DNA of 64,000 nt from Aquisediminimonas profunda (GCF_019443285.1 NZ_CP080327.1:2042001-2106000); one strand, 5' to 3'. Shown: positions 26,499 through 36,646, counted from the first letter of the stretch. Made by a program: numbers and translations. The notes: generated by a model not told the origin, from the letters alone.

Positions 26499-27092
26499 AT
26501 GGCCGAAGGCGCAAGCGCAACATTCCACGACATGAGCAAAAGCACGCAGGAAGACTGGGATATCATCATGTCACACCTGACTCCGCATTCGCGCTCGGGC
26601 GGGCGGCGCGTTCTGGACCATCTCAAACTTCTCAATGGTGACTTTGGCGGCTTCGCCATCGACCGGTTGCAACATTGCCTTCAGACAGCAACGCGGGCCC
26701 ATCGCGACGGGCGGAGCGAAGACTATGTCGTGATGGCACTTCTGCACGATATTGGCGACACGCTCGGTGCCTATAACCACCCCGATATTGCGGCTGCGAT
26801 CATAAAGCCTTTCGTATCTGAGGAACTCCGCTGGATCACCGAGCATCACGGGATTTTCCAGGGTTACAATTTCTTCCAGTATCTTGGGCTTGATCGTAAC
26901 ATGCGAGATAAATTCCGCGGTCACGAATACTATCAGGCGACTGCGGAATTTATCGAGAAGTATGATTGTCCGGCTTTCGATCCAAACTACGATACAGCCC
27001 CGCTGGAATTTTTCGAACCAATGGTCATGCGGCTGTTCGAATTTCCCAAGAACAGCATCTACAAGAAGGAAAAGGTTGCTGAAGCTGCCTGA
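26499..27092 (+). CDS. HD-domain protein (possible PhnZ-like diiron enzyme)
   Basis: 197 residues. The HD-domain metal ligands are seen in RLQHCLQTATRAHRDG, LLHDIGDTLGAYNHPD and ITEHHGIFQGYNFF, and an Asp in the C-terminal half (YDCPAFDPNYD). The size, single HD domain and lack of a nucleotidase pattern resemble the PhnZ group of mixed-valence diiron oxygenases as well as plain phosphohydrolases; I cannot decide. GAGGAG precedes the ATG. It is transcribed divergently from the kinase gene. Confidence 0.75.
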   Translation: MAEGASATFHDMSKSTQEDWDIIMSHLTPHSRSGGRRVLDHLKLLNGDFGGFAIDRLQHCLQTATRAHRDGRSEDYVVMALLHDIGDTLGAYNHPDIAAAIIKPFVSEELRWITEHHGIFQGYNFFQYLGLDRNMRDKFRGHEYYQATAEFIEKYDCPAFDPNYDTAPLEFFEPMVMRLFEFPKNSIYKKEKVAEAA

Positions 27093-27148
27093 TGCAAGCC
27101 AATGCGAAGCGGGGCGGTCAGTGACCGGCACTTGAGCCGGGGTTGAAG

Positions 27149-28198
27149 TCAGGGCAAGCGCGAGAGTATGCCTCGTACAAGGTCGGTTTGCCCATGTGTG
27201 CCGGTTTTGGCGAAGATTCGCTTGCTATAGTTCCTCGCGGTTTCGACGGACAGGCCGAGACTTTTTCCAGCTTTTGTCAGGCTGTCGCCTGTTGCCAGTC
27301 TAGCTGCCAAAGCTGCTTCCCTCGGCGTCAGTCCAAAAGTTGCGGCGATGACGGGCTCGATTGATGCTGCGTCGAGACTTTGCGGTGTCCTGTAGCTCGC
27401 AACGGCTGCTGCGGACGAGGAGAAGGGCAGGGCGCAACCGGCTAGGCGTCGCACAACAAATGGCCTTCCCGATTTTGGCGCGGGCACGACGGCAACTGCC
27501 TTTTCCGACCAGGACCGCAACTCGGCACAAGCCGCAGAAAGTTGCAGGTCGCGATCCTGCGCTGTTGACTTTTCGCTCTCCCAGGAGGGATCGCAGGCAA
27601 TGAGGCCGCCCTGGCCATCCAGTATGGCCTGCCCGATGCCAAGTCGCGCAAGCGAGGCTTCTGCGACGTCCATTCTTGCCTTCAGAGCTCCGGTCATGAA
27701 GAGATTCTGCGCGGCTATCCTGATAGCTGGCACCAATGCTGCGAGAAGCGCACTATCTGCGGCCTGAAATGCCTCGCGCTCGTGCAGCAATGTGATCCAG
27801 ACACTATCTTTCTGCGATGTGGAGATGCGAAGCAGGCGGGCATCTCCTATCCGGGCTTCTTTTAATCGCTCGCCAGCGTCCTTTGAACCCGCCGTTTCAA
27901 CAGTGTCCCTGAGCTCGTCCAATACATAGACTCTATTGGATCGAAAACCTGTTGCAGCGAGAAGCGTCAATGCAGCGTCTTCGTCAGCTAACCCGCTCGC
28001 GGCCTCTGACCCACGCGCAACAACCCGCCGGTGAACTGAAGGGTGATCGCTGACAATGGATGGAGCAATCGTCAATCGAACGCGCTGAGCTTGGGTGCGT
28101 GCCATGAGCCGTTGCAGGAAGGTTTCCCATAGCGGCGCTTCAAACAGCCCCTCAAAGAGCGGGAGCACAAGTTCAGTTTGGCCAAAATGAGAATTCAT
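27149..28198 (-). CDS. LuxR-type transcription regulator
   Basis: 349 residues. The C-terminal 65 residues form a GerE/LuxR helix-turn-helix ([20 protein letters not shown], then [20 protein letters not shown]). The N-terminal 280 residues show no autoinducer-binding or receiver domain that I recognise; a GAF-like part between 150 and 260 is possible ([20 protein letters not shown]). It is read divergently from cysD with an 82-base gap, so it might act there, but this layout alone is weak evidence. Confidence 0.82.
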   Translation of the reverse strand: MNSHFGQTELVLPLFEGLFEAPLWETFLQRLMARTQAQRVRLTIAPSIVSDHPSVHRRVVARGSEAASGLADEDAALTLLAATGFRSNRVYVLDELRDTVETAGSKDAGERLKEARIGDARLLRISTSQKDSVWITLLHEREAFQAADSALLAALVPAIRIAAQNLFMTGALKARMDVAEASLARLGIGQAILDGQGGLIACDPSWESEKSTAQDRDLQLSAACAELRSWSEKAVAVVPAPKSGRPFVVRRLAGCALPFSSSAAAVASYRTPQSLDAASIEPVIAATFGLTPREAALAARLATGDSLTKAGKSLGLSVETARNYSKRIFAKTGTHGQTDLVRGILSRLP

Positions 28199-28280
28199 CG
28201 ACTTACCCCTCCCATATGGGTCTACTGCAAATCTGACCGGTCAGGCAACGGCTATTCGTCCTTTGATCTGTGGAGCCGAA

Positions 28281-29195
28281 ATGACTCGCATTTTGACGCA
28301 TCTTGAGCGGCTTGAAGCCGAAAGCATTCATATCATGCGTGAGGTGGTCGCGGAGGCCGAAAAACCGGTCATGCTCTATAGTGTCGGCAAGGATTCGGCC
28401 GTGATGCTGCATCTTGCGCGCAAGGCTTTCTATCCGAGCCCGCCGCCCTTTCCACTCCTTCATGTCGATACGACGTGGAAGTTCAAAGACATGTATGCCC
28501 TGCGAGAGAAATCAGCGCAGGATGCTGGAATGGAATTGCTCGTCTGGCAGAATCCCGAGGCAAAGGAGCGGGGAATCAATCCGTTCGAGCACGGACCCTT
28601 GCATACAGACATGTGGAAAACGGAAGGGCTGAAGCAGGCGCTCGATCATTACGGCTTTGACGCTGCCTTTGGCGGCGCGCGGCGCGATGAGGAAAAAAGC
28701 CGCGCTAAGGAGCGGATCTTCTCGTTCCGCACGGCAACACATGGCTGGGACCCGAAGAATCAGCGGCCAGAACTCTGGAACATCTACAACGCGCGAAAGG
28801 CCAAGGGGGAGAGTATCAGGGTCTTTCCGATCTCCAATTGGACCGAACTCGATATCTGGCAATATATTCATTTGAACAACATTCCGATTGTCCCGCTCTA
28901 CTTCAGCGCGCCTCGCCCGACCTATGTCTGGGACGGTCAATTGTTCATGGCTGACGATCTGGAGCGGGTTGAGAAGGTCCTGGGTCGCAAGCTCGAAACC
29001 GATATCCGCTCTGTTCGCTTCCGCACCCTTGGCTGTTTCCCGCTTACCGGTGCCGTTGAGAGCGATGCCCGGACGCTTCCTGAAGTGATCCAGGAAATGT
29101 TGCTCACCACCACATCGGAACGGCAAGGTCGCGTGATCGACAAGGATGGCGGCGATGCGTCGATGGAGAAGAAGAAGCAGGAGGGATATTTCTGA
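28281..29195 (+). CDS. cysD: Sulfate adenylyltransferase small subunit
   Basis: 304 residues of the PP-loop ATP pyrophosphatase family: [20 protein letters not shown] has the SGGxDS-type loop (here SVGKDS), followed by [28 protein letters not shown] and the C-terminal QEGYF. It makes APS from ATP and sulfate with CysN. I started at 28281 (MTRILTHL) with GGAG at 28272-28275. It overlaps cysNC by one base. Confidence 0.96.
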   Translation: MTRILTHLERLEAESIHIMREVVAEAEKPVMLYSVGKDSAVMLHLARKAFYPSPPPFPLLHVDTTWKFKDMYALREKSAQDAGMELLVWQNPEAKERGINPFEHGPLHTDMWKTEGLKQALDHYGFDAAFGGARRDEEKSRAKERIFSFRTATHGWDPKNQRPELWNIYNARKAKGESIRVFPISNWTELDIWQYIHLNNIPIVPLYFSAPRPTYVWDGQLFMADDLERVEKVLGRKLETDIRSVRFRTLGCFPLTGAVESDARTLPEVIQEMLLTTTSERQGRVIDKDGGDASMEKKKQEGYF

Positions 29196-31102
29196 TGTCT
29201 GGGGATATCTACAAGGCTGAAGCCCTGATTGCCGAGGATATTGACGCCTATCTGGAAGCCCATCAGCACAAGAGCCTGTTGCGTTTCATCACATGCGGCA
29301 GCGTGGACGACGGCAAGTCGACATTGATCGGGCGTCTGCTCTACGACTCAAAGATGATCTTCGAGGACCAGCTCGAAGCCCTTCAGGCAGATTCCAAAAG
29401 GGTCGGCACGCAGGGGCAGGAGATTGACTTCGCGTTGCTCGTGGATGGCCTTGCAGCAGAGCGCGAACAGGGCATCACCATTGATGTCGCCTATCGCTTT
29501 TTCGCGACCGAAAAGCGCAAGTTCATCGTCGCCGACTGCCCGGGCCACGAACAATACACGCGCAACATGTTCACCGGGTCATCGACGGCCGACCTTGCCG
29601 TTATCCTGATCGACGCGCGCAAGGGTGTTCTCGTCCAGACGCGGCGGCATTCTTATCTGTGCAACCTCATCGGCATCAAGAATATCGTTCTGGCCGTCAA
29701 CAAGATGGATCTGATCGATTATGATCAGGCGAAATACGAAGCCATTGTGCGGGACTATGCGACCTTTGCCGCCGAAATAGGCATCAAGGATTTTACCGCC
29801 ATGCCCATTTCGGGCTTCAAGGGCGACAATATCACAACGAACAGTGCCAACACGCCATGGTATACCGGCAAGCCACTTATCGAGCATCTCGAAACGGTCG
29901 AGCTCGACAACACAGCGGACCAGACCAAGCCCTTTCGCTTGCCTGTGCAATGGGTCAATCGGCCAAACCTCGACTTCCGGGGTTTCTCCGGGCTGATCGC
30001 AACCGGCTCAGTCAAGCCGGGGGATGCGATCCGGGTCCTGCCATCGGGCAAGACCTCCACCGTGACCAAGATCGTCACGCTAGACGGCGAACTGGAAGAA
30101 GCGGTGGCGGGACAATCGGTCACAGTATGCTTTGCGGACGAGGTCGATTGCTCGCGTGGAAACGTGATTTCTACTGCAGACGCACCGCCGGAAGTGTCGG
30201 ATCAGTTCGAGGCAACCCTTGTCTGGATGGATGACGACGCGCTGATTGTCGGGCGGTCTTATTGGCTGAAACTGGGTACACAGATGGTCTCCGCTACCGT
30301 CCAGCAGCCAAAGTATACCGTCAATGTCAACACGATGGAGCATCTTGCGGCCAAGACGCTCGAACTGAATGCCATCGGCGTAGCCGAGCTCGCAACCGAC
30401 AAGCCGATTGTGTTCGAGCCCTATGTCCAGAGCCGGACGCTTGGTGGTTTCATTCTGATCGACAAGATCAGCAACCGAACCGTCGGTGCGGGTATGCTGC
30501 ATTTCTCCCTGCGCCGCGCACAGAACGTCCACTGGCAGGCAACGGACATTGGTCGCGAAGAGCATGCGAACCTCAAGAACCAGAAGCCGCGGGTCCTTTG
30601 GTTCACTGGCCTCTCGGGGTCAGGCAAGTCGACAATTGCCAACGAAGTGGAAAAGCAGCTCAACCTGATGAACCGCCATACGTTTCTGCTTGATGGCGAT
30701 AATGTCCGTCATGGGCTCAACAAGGATCTCGGGTTTACGGAAGCTGATCGCATCGAGAATATCCGCCGCGTCGGTGAAGTTGCCAAGTTGATGACTGATG
30801 CCGGCCTTATTGTCTTGACCGCGTTTATCTCTCCGTTCCGTGCAGAACGGGATATGGTGCGCGCAATGCTGCCTGAAGGCGAGTTCATAGAAATATTCGT
30901 CGATACGCCGCTCGAAGTCGCGGAAGCCAGAGACGTCAAGGGTCTTTACAAGAAGGCGCGGTCTGGAGCTCTCAAGAATTTCACGGGCATCGACAGCCCA
31001 TATGAAGCGCCGATCAACCCGGAAATCCGCGTGAACACGGTCGAAATGACTCCTGTCGAGGCGGCCGAACATATCATTCGCGCAATTCTGCCGTTGAAAT
31101 GA
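29195..31102 (+). CDS. cysNC: Fused sulfate adenylyltransferase GTPase subunit / APS kinase
   Basis: 635 residues. Residues 1-450 are the CysN GTPase with G1 [18 protein letters not shown]3 [12 protein letters not shown] and G4 NKMD, followed by two EF-Tu-like beta domains. Residues 460-635 are the APS kinase with P-loop [30 protein letters not shown] and [10 protein letters not shown]. Together with CysD it turns sulfate into APS and then PAPS. The fusion is common in proteobacteria. The stop is followed after 10 bases by cysQ. Confidence 0.96.
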   Translation: MSGDIYKAEALIAEDIDAYLEAHQHKSLLRFITCGSVDDGKSTLIGRLLYDSKMIFEDQLEALQADSKRVGTQGQEIDFALLVDGLAAEREQGITIDVAYRFFATEKRKFIVADCPGHEQYTRNMFTGSSTADLAVILIDARKGVLVQTRRHSYLCNLIGIKNIVLAVNKMDLIDYDQAKYEAIVRDYATFAAEIGIKDFTAMPISGFKGDNITTNSANTPWYTGKPLIEHLETVELDNTADQTKPFRLPVQWVNRPNLDFRGFSGLIATGSVKPGDAIRVLPSGKTSTVTKIVTLDGELEEAVAGQSVTVCFADEVDCSRGNVISTADAPPEVSDQFEATLVWMDDDALIVGRSYWLKLGTQMVSATVQQPKYTVNVNTMEHLAAKTLELNAIGVAELATDKPIVFEPYVQSRTLGGFILIDKISNRTVGAGMLHFSLRRAQNVHWQATDIGREEHANLKNQKPRVLWFTGLSGSGKSTIANEVEKQLNLMNRHTFLLDGDNVRHGLNKDLGFTEADRIENIRRVGEVAKLMTDAGLIVLTAFISPFRAERDMVRAMLPEGEFIEIFVDTPLEVAEARDVKGLYKKARSGALKNFTGIDSPYEAPINPEIRVNTVEMTPVEAAEHIIRAILPLK

Positions 31103-31112
31103 GGAAGACGCC

Positions 31113-31841
31113 ATGAACGACGCCGAACTCGCTGCGCATCTGGCCGAAGTGGCTGGTCGCCTCCTGATCGAGATGCGGGCGAGCGGCGTTTTGAGCCAGA
31201 AGGCCCTCGGCAATGCGGGCGATGCGGCGGCCAATCAATTCCTGGTTCATGCCCTGCGCGAACAGCGCCCGGACGATGGGCTCCTCTCCGAGGAAGAGAA
31301 GGACAATGACGTACGCTTGGCCAAATCGCGCGTCTGGATCATCGACCCGATCGATGGAACACGCGAATTTGGAGAGTCTCGGTCGGATTGGGCTGTCCAT
31401 GTCGCCTTGGCAATTGACGGAGTGCCGGCGATCGGTGCTGTGGCCTTGCCCGGGCTCGATCTTGTCCTGCGCAGCGACCAGCCCGGACCACTGCCAGAAG
31501 CCGCTAAAACGCCCCGCATGGTGGTCAGTCGGACGCGGCCTGCCGCCGAAGCGGTAACTGTATCCGAAAAGATCGGCGCTGAACTCATTCCAATGGGCAG
31601 CGCTGGTGCAAAAGCCATGGCAATCGTGCGCGGAGAAGCTGAAATCTACCTCCATACTGGCGGACAATATGAATGGGACAGTTGCGCTCCCGCAGCTGTT
31701 GCTGCTGCCCACGGCCTCCACGTCAGCCGGGTTGATGGCTCGCCGCTGATCTACAACCAGCGCAATACCTATATGCCTGACCTGCTCATATGCAGGCGGG
31801 AATGGGCAGACAGGGTCCTGTCTCTGGTCGCGGTGGTTTGA
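31113..31841 (+). CDS. cysQ: 3'(2'),5'-bisphosphate nucleotidase
   Basis: 242 residues of the inositol monophosphatase fold. Metal-site motifs: SEEEKDN (Glu), WIIDPIDGTREFGE (DPIDGT) and WDSCAPAAVAAAHG near the C-terminus. It removes PAP, the product of PAPS use, and so relieves inhibition of sulfotransferase or PAPS-reductase steps. GAGGAAG before the ATG gives a good ribosome site. It completes the cysD-cysNC-cysQ unit. Confidence 0.93.
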   Translation: MNDAELAAHLAEVAGRLLIEMRASGVLSQKALGNAGDAAANQFLVHALREQRPDDGLLSEEEKDNDVRLAKSRVWIIDPIDGTREFGESRSDWAVHVALAIDGVPAIGAVALPGLDLVLRSDQPGPLPEAAKTPRMVVSRTRPAAEAVTVSEKIGAELIPMGSAGAKAMAIVRGEAEIYLHTGGQYEWDSCAPAAVAAAHGLHVSRVDGSPLIYNQRNTYMPDLLICRREWADRVLSLVAVV

Positions 31842-31874
31842 CGGTCGCCATCTGCACGGAGCAATGCCCAAAAC

Positions 31875-31949
31875 TGGTGACCCCTACGGGAATCGAACCC
31901 GTGTTTCAGCCGTGAGAGGGCCGCGTCCTAACCGCTAGACGAAGGGGCC
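31875..31949 (-). tRNA. tRNA-Glu (anticodon CUC), CCA encoded
   Basis: The minus strand folds as a full cloverleaf of 75 bases: acceptor GGCCCCU with AGGGGUC, D-arm with AGCGGUUAGG, anticodon stem CGGCC/GGCUG with loop CUCUCAC (anticodon CUC), T-arm with GGUUCGAUUCC, discriminator A and an encoded CCA. It reads GAG. It lies just after cysQ on the opposite strand. Confidence 0.95.
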
Positions 31950-32030
31950 TATGAAGCGGGCAGGGCTTATGCCGCGCCGGGTCAGCCGTCAAGGTCGGGT
32001 GATCGCGCGCCAGTGCCACATAATCAAGCG

Positions 32031-32047
32031 AACCTGTTTCTCAGGTT
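32031..32047. repeat. Small perfect hairpin upstream of tRNA-Glu
   Basis: AACCTG at 32031-32036 and CAGGTT at 32042-32047 form a 6-bp stem with a 5-base loop, about 80 bases upstream of the tRNA gene on the minus strand. No T-tract follows; the role is unclear. Confidence 0.35.
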
Positions 32048-32108
32048 GTAACCTGCGTAGCGCCCCGCTCGAATTCCAGACGTGGCCCGCTTGTCATCAT
32101 GGGCCATC

Positions 32109-32142
32109 GGGCGGCGGATTCATCCCCCCGTGACCGCCGCCC
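32109..32142. terminator. GC-rich hairpin after the DAHP synthase gene
   Basis: GGGCGGCGG at 32109-32117 pairs with CCGCCGCCC at 32134-32142, a perfect 9-bp stem about 40 bases past the stop of the minus-strand DAHP synthase gene and between it and the tRNA gene. Neither strand has a T-tract, so it is either a weak terminator or an mRNA 3'-end stabiliser. Confidence 0.45.
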
Positions 32143-32183
32143 GCCTCAATCATGCTTGCAGTGGCTTGGCCAAGGGATGCTTA

Positions 32184-33554
32184 TCAGGCTGCCGCTTTGC
32201 GGTCCGACATTTCCTGATTGAGCATCTCTGCCAACAGGAAGGCCAGTTCAAGTGACTGGCCGGCATTCAGACGCGGATCGCAATGGGTATGGTAACGGTC
32301 CGACAGACTCTGCTCAGACACATCCATCGCGCCACCCGTGCATTCCGTGACGTTCTGCCCCGTCATTTCGATATGAATTCCACCACCGTGCGTTCCCTCG
32401 GCCCGGTGAACGGCGAAGAAGCCGCGCACTTCAGCAAGGATACGATCAAATGGCCGGGTCTTGTAACCGTTGGCGGCCTTCACAACGTTGCCATGCATCG
32501 GATCGCAGGACCAGACGACGGGTTGGCCTTCTGCCTTGACAGCCCGAATTATTGCAGGGAGGTGTGCCTCGATCTTGTCATGGCCGTAGCGCGTGATGAG
32601 CGTCATCCGACCTGGGACCCGCTTGGGATTGAGGGTGTCCAGCATCCGCAGCAGTGCATCTGGCGCAAGGCTCGGGCCGCACTTCATACCAATCGGATTG
32701 CCGATGCCACGCAAGAACTCGACATGTGCCGAACCTTCGAAACGCGTCCGGTCTCCGATCCAGAGCATATGAGCAGAAGTGTCATACCATTGGCCGGTCA
32801 AGGAGTCCTGACGGGTTAATGCTTGCTCGTAAGGCAAAAGCAATGCTTCATGACTGGTATAGAAATCGGTCCCTTTGAGCTGAGGCACGGTTTCCGGGTT
32901 GATCCCGCACGCTTCCATAAAATCCAGCGCTTCGCCAATTCGGTCAGCAACGTCCTTGAACTTCTTTGTCCAGGGAGAGCGGCCCATGAAATCATGTGTC
33001 CAAGCGTGGACCTGCAAGAGATTGGCATAACCGCCCCCGGCAAAGGCACGCAGAAGGTTGAGTGTCGACGCGGCCTGGGAATAGGCTTTGATCATCCGCT
33101 CCGGATCAGGAGTGCGGCCAGCCTCCTCAAAGGCAATATCGTTGACGATATCGCCACGATAGGAGGGCAGGGAGACGCCGTCTATTTCCTCGAAATCGGC
33201 AGAGCGCGGCTTGGCAAACTGGCCGGCCATCCTGCCGAGCTTTACAGTCGGCAGCTTGGACGCGAAGGTCAGCACGACAGCCATCTGAAGCAGGACACGG
33301 AATGTATCGCGAATATTGTTCGGATGAAATTCCGCAAATGACTCAGCGCAATCGCCGCCCTGAAGCAAAAAGGCCTTGCCCTCGACGACTTTGGCAAGGT
33401 CAGCAGTCAGATTTCGCGCTTCGCCGGCGAACACCAACGGGGGATAATTTCCCAGGGTTGCAGTAGCCCGGTCCAGCGCCGCCGGATCGGGGTATGCTGG
33501 CAGCTGCCGTGCTTCGCACTGCTTCCAGCTCTCGGGGGTCCAATTCTGCTTCAT
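32184..33554 (-). CDS. Class II 3-deoxy-7-phosphoheptulonate synthase
   Basis: 456 residues. It condenses PEP and erythrose-4-phosphate in the first shikimate step. Plant-like class II signatures are present: [14 protein letters not shown] with the metal-binding Cys, [31 protein letters not shown] with a metal-binding His, [18 protein letters not shown], and [20 protein letters not shown] started at 33554 ([10 protein letters not shown]), the usual N-terminus of this group; the frame is open to 33641. Regulation by feedback cannot be judged. Confidence 0.94.
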   Translation of the reverse strand: MKQNWTPESWKQCEARQLPAYPDPAALDRATATLGNYPPLVFAGEARNLTADLAKVVEGKAFLLQGGDCAESFAEFHPNNIRDTFRVLLQMAVVLTFASKLPTVKLGRMAGQFAKPRSADFEEIDGVSLPSYRGDIVNDIAFEEAGRTPDPERMIKAYSQAASTLNLLRAFAGGGYANLLQVHAWTHDFMGRSPWTKKFKDVADRIGEALDFMEACGINPETVPQLKGTDFYTSHEALLLPYEQALTRQDSLTGQWYDTSAHMLWIGDRTRFEGSAHVEFLRGIGNPIGMKCGPSLAPDALLRMLDTLNPKRVPGRMTLITRYGHDKIEAHLPAIIRAVKAEGQPVVWSCDPMHGNVVKAANGYKTRPFDRILAEVRGFFAVHRAEGTHGGGIHIEMTGQNVTECTGGAMDVSEQSLSDRYHTHCDPRLNAGQSLELAFLLAEMLNQEMSDRKAAA

Positions 33555-33888
33555 AGCCGGTGGCCCTTGGGGAAATTTGTTCCAAAAGGCAAGGATTTCG
33601 AGACTGCAATGCTCAGCGCTAGGGCATAACGTTTCGAGCAACCATTTTCATATTTCGGCACTCGCCGCGTCAAAATTTTGACAAGTCTGCATTATTACCT
33701 TGGGGCATAAGAGATCCACGCCATTGGTCTTTTGCCCGCAGAATTTCCCCGAAATTGGCAGAATTACAGCGATTCTAGCCGAAATGGTTGACGATCCGGA
33801 AACCATCAAAGTCCCGATGCAATTAGGGACTGCTTAATTTTTTTCCCGCAGGTTCATCCAAACATTTGACACATGGGTAGCTGTGATC
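33555..33888. other. 334-base divergent intergenic region
   Basis: It separates the DAHP synthase gene (minus) from the DUF1996 gene (plus). No reading frame is convincing. It contains a TTGACA near 33678-33683, a TGGTT/AACCA inverted repeat (33785-33806) and a terminator-like hairpin on the plus strand (33810-33845). Promoters of both genes should lie here. Confidence 0.6.
33810..33845 (+). terminator. Terminator-like hairpin in the leader of the DUF1996 gene
   Basis: AGTCCC (33810-33815) pairs with GGGACT (33826-33831) around a 10-base loop, followed by GCTTAATTTTTTTCCC with a run of seven T. It points the same way as the DUF1996 gene whose start is about 45 bases on, so it is either the end of a short transcript begun upstream or an attenuator. 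Confidence 0.55.
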
Positions 33889-35127
33889 ATGAACAAAGCA
33901 AAATTGAAAATCGGGTCGTCAAAACGTGCGGCTGCAGTGGTCATTGCCTTGGCAATTGTATCCGGAACAATCGTGAGCGAGGCGCGAAAGCGGCGGGTTG
34001 TCTTCACCCCACCTCCTGCACCCGCCGTGGAGCCGGCTCCAGCGCCTGCTCCAGCACCTGCTCCCGCACCTGCTCCCGCACCTGCACCTGCTCCCGCACC
34101 GACAGGATCTTACGATCCGATGACGGTTCAGCTTTCCGACATCCCAAGCAATTTCGATGTGAATTCGGAGCTGGTGGCGGCCTGGGGTACAGGGGCGATC
34201 CCGCCGAGTGCCCTGCCTGATGTGGTGGGGGCATTCCGCTTCATCTGCAACGCGAGCCATTTGTCCTATGACGATCCGATCGTCTATCCGGGCCAGCCCG
34301 GCAAGTCGCACCTGCATCAGTATTTCGGAAATACGCTGGCGAACGCGAACTCGACCTATACGAGCTTGCGGACCACCGGCAGTTCCACCTGCAACAGTCC
34401 GCTCAACCGTTCGGCCTATTGGATGCCGGCGATGATGAATGACAAGGGCCAGGTCATCAAACCCGACTATGTCAGTGTTTATTACAAGCGCAGGCCCAAG
34501 ACCGACCCCTTGTGCGCCAAGATCGGTGTCGCCTGCGTCGATCTGCCGCGCGGACTGCGCTTCGTGTTCGGCTACAACATGCTCAACACGACCGACAAGC
34601 CAACGGGCGCCGGCTATTTCAACTGTGACGGGACCGGAGCCATTCCCGGTCACTACAAGGACCTGCCCACGGCACAGGCGAACTGCCCTGTCACGGCAAA
34701 GATAGGGGCTGTCATATCCGCCCCTGAATGCTGGGACGGCAAGAACCTCGACAGCGCCGATCACCGCAGCCACGTCGCCTATTCGGCTTACATCGGGCAA
34801 TCCTATGCCCAGTGCCCGTCAACCCATCCCTATGTCATACCAACTTTCACAATGGGGGTATGGTACAGTCAGGGAACGGCTGTAGAACCGTGGCACCTGT
34901 CATCCGACGTCATGGCCGATGGGACAATGATGACCCCCGGCACGACCTTCCATGCCGACTGGTTCGGTGCTTGGGACAGCACAGTTATGAACATGTGGTC
35001 CAGCAATTGCGTGGACCTGCTGCTCAACTGTTCTGGCGGTGATTTGGGCAACGGGAAGCAACTGAAAATGTATTCCGGCTTCAGCTGGACTGCCAGCCCA
35101 CGTCTCGTAACCCCGCCGGGCGCCTGA
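33889..35127 (+). CDS. Secreted DUF1996 protein with Pro-Ala linker
   Basis: 412 residues. A basic N-terminus and hydrophobic stretch (AAAVVIALAIVSGTIVSEA) act as a signal peptide or anchor, followed by a Pro-Ala repeat linker (about 43-72) and a DUF1996 domain (about 95-380) with the His-rich GKSHLHQYFGNTLANA motif, SAYWMPAMMN, WDGKNLDSADHRSHVAY and HADWFGAWD. Several paired Cys suggest an exported, disulfide-bonded protein. DUF1996 is common in fungi and actinobacteria; its activity is not known to me. A GTG at 33883 is an alternative start; no strong Shine-Dalgarno is seen. Confidence 0.82.
   Translation: MNKAKLKIGSSKRAAAVVIALAIVSGTIVSEARKRRVVFTPPPAPAVEPAPAPAPAPAPAPAPAPAPAPAPTGSYDPMTVQLSDIPSNFDVNSELVAAWGTGAIPPSALPDVVGAFRFICNASHLSYDDPIVYPGQPGKSHLHQYFGNTLANANSTYTSLRTTGSSTCNSPLNRSAYWMPAMMNDKGQVIKPDYVSVYYKRRPKTDPLCAKIGVACVDLPRGLRFVFGYNMLNTTDKPTGAGYFNCDGTGAIPGHYKDLPTAQANCPVTAKIGAVISAPECWDGKNLDSADHRSHVAYSAYIGQSYAQCPSTHPYVIPTFTMGVWYSQGTAVEPWHLSSDVMADGTMMTPGTTFHADWFGAWDSTVMNMWSSNCVDLLLNCSGGDLGNGKQLKMYSGFSWTASPRLVTPPGA
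34034..34100 (+). repeat. Short tandem repeat coding the Pro-Ala linker
   Basis: Imperfect 12-base units of the type GCTCCCGCACCT are repeated about five times and encode (Ala-Pro)n. The unit length keeps the frame, so copy-number change would alter linker length without breaking the protein. This is seen in one sequence only; variation is an inference. Confidence 0.8.
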
Positions 35128-35134
35128 GCCACGA

Positions 35135-35178
35135 CCGCGATTGAAGCCAGATCGGCCTCAATCGCGGCCCGCCTTTAT
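35135..35178. terminator. Strong bidirectional terminator between convergent genes
   Basis: CCGCGATTGA (35135-35144) pairs perfectly with TCAATCGCGG (35158-35167), with an inner GCC/GGC pairing, followed on the plus strand by CCCGCCTTTATT. It ends the DUF1996 gene (plus) and touches the end of the carotenoid-oxygenase gene (minus), whose stop codon begins at 35181 on that strand. Confidence 0.8.
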
Positions 35179-36612
35179 TCAGACAGCGACCCAATTGCCG
35201 TGGAAACCCGGCGGTATGCGGTGCGGAATGTGAACAATCGCTTGTGGCGCACCCGCAAAGTCCGACGCATTGAGGATAACGAAATCCGTCGTGTCGCTCT
35301 CTACATTCACGACATAGCCCATCAACCAGCCATCGTCCTCAGCAACGGCGTCGGCCTTGGGCACGAAGACGAATTCTCCTGGCACGTGATTGGCACCGAA
35401 ATCATGTGTTTCTCGGGTGCCGGCAACTAGGTCGTGCTTGTATAGCATCGTGTTCGAGAGGAAACTGGGGTCTCCGCCCCTTGGCAAGGCCATAGCGTAG
35501 GCAAAGCGATATGGCTTCCCAATCAAAGTTTCATTCGGCCGTGGAAATTCCTGGCTGTCCGGATCAATCACGGAACGCTGTACCTGACGTTTGACCGGAT
35601 CGATTGTCCAGCGCTCAAATGGCGTGTGCTGCGAATCCGGCCCGTGAGCATCAGTCGCAAACATGTTTGTATGCGCGCACACATCGAGCAGAACTTGCCC
35701 GGCTTCCGTTTCATAGGCGTTGCAGGGGTGGAAGACATAGGCAGGCTCCACATCGCACCAGATCGTGTCTTCGCCTCTGCCTTCTCTTGGCAGCAATCCG
35801 ACGCGTGCCTTGTGCTCGGGGTTCCAACGATAAGGAAAATTGTGCCCGGCAAGCAGTGTCTTCATCGAGAAGGTGACGGGCAAGTCGAGGATGATGACGT
35901 AGTTCTTCGTAATCATGCAGTCGTGAATCGATGGACCATCCGTAACGGATATGGGTTCTTCACGGCGGACCTTGCCCGTGCGATCAACAACGACATGCCG
36001 GATGGTGCTCTGGTCGGTCGCTTCGTAGCAAATGGCATGCATCTCGCCGGTTTCGGGATCGAGATGGGGATGCGCCGAAAAACTTCCCTTGAGCGTGCCG
36101 CCAAAAGGGTCGTGCGCAATCGTGTTCAACTCTTCGTCGATGCGTACCGGATATCCGCCGGCTTCCACAATTGCCCAAGTGGAAGCGGCGTGGCCAAGCA
36201 CGTTCGTGTTGACAGTGTCAAAACCATTGCGTGGCCCTGGTGCCGGTGCTTCGCCCAAAGCTTCGCTGACTGCCGTCGAACGCACCCAGCGATTGCGATA
36301 CCAAAGCGCCTTGCCGTCTTTCAGCCGGACGCCATGGACCATCCCGTCGCCCGTAAACCAATGATAGGCGGCGGGGTTCGGTGGTGTAACGGGGTTCGGC
36401 CCAATTCGAATATAGCGCCCGTCCAGCTCCGCCGGAATGCTGCCCGAAACCTGAAGGTCCGTGATTGTGCGCTCGTCTGCCATTGGCGCATGAATGCCGA
36501 CAAGGAAGGGATTTTCTCCATCTTCTCGTAACCGACCGCGGTTGAACTCAGCAATCTTCTCGACGCCCTTGCTGACTGTCTTCCTGATCAGCGTCTCGAC
36601 CGCGCTTGCCAT
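35179..36612 (-). CDS. Carotenoid-cleavage / lignostilbene dioxygenase family enzyme
   Basis: 477 residues of the RPE65-type seven-bladed propeller. The four iron-binding His are at 181 (FSAHPHLD), 230 (GPSIHDCMI), 295 (AYVFHPCNAY) and 471 (PPGFHGNWV), all present. It cleaves a double bond with O2 in a carotenoid, apocarotenoid or stilbene; in sphingomonads stilbene-cleaving members are known but I cannot assign the substrate. GAGGAG lies 8 bases before the ATG at 36612; the open frame continues to 37212 only as an antisense shadow of the TetR gene. Probably repressed by the divergent TetR protein. Confidence 0.92.
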   Translation of the reverse strand: MASAVETLIRKTVSKGVEKIAEFNRGRLREDGENPFLVGIHAPMADERTITDLQVSGSIPAELDGRYIRIGPNPVTPPNPAAYHWFTGDGMVHGVRLKDGKALWYRNRWVRSTAVSEALGEAPAPGPRNGFDTVNTNVLGHAASTWAIVEAGGYPVRIDEELNTIAHDPFGGTLKGSFSAHPHLDPETGEMHAICYEATDQSTIRHVVVDRTGKVRREEPISVTDGPSIHDCMITKNYVIILDLPVTFSMKTLLAGHNFPYRWNPEHKARVGLLPREGRGEDTIWCDVEPAYVFHPCNAYETEAGQVLLDVCAHTNMFATDAHGPDSQHTPFERWTIDPVKRQVQRSVIDPDSQEFPRPNETLIGKPYRFAYAMALPRGGDPSFLSNTMLYKHDLVAGTRETHDFGANHVPGEFVFVPKADAVAEDDGWLMGYVVNVESDTTDFVILNASDFAGAPQAIVHIPHRIPPGFHGNWVAV

Positions 36613-36646
36613 GGACTTGCTCCTCTTGCTTGAAAAAGACTCGAAT

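Noticed and set aside
32109-32142. Strong intrinsic terminator
   Set aside because: The stem is strong but neither strand has a T-tract, so it is recorded only as a possible weak terminator or stabiliser.
34034-34100. Possible CRISPR-like repeat
   Set aside because: Units are 12 bases, contiguous and coding (Ala-Pro); there are no spacers.
35626-36531. 301-codon open frame on the plus strand
   Set aside because: Antisense to the carotenoid-oxygenase gene, which keeps all four iron His.
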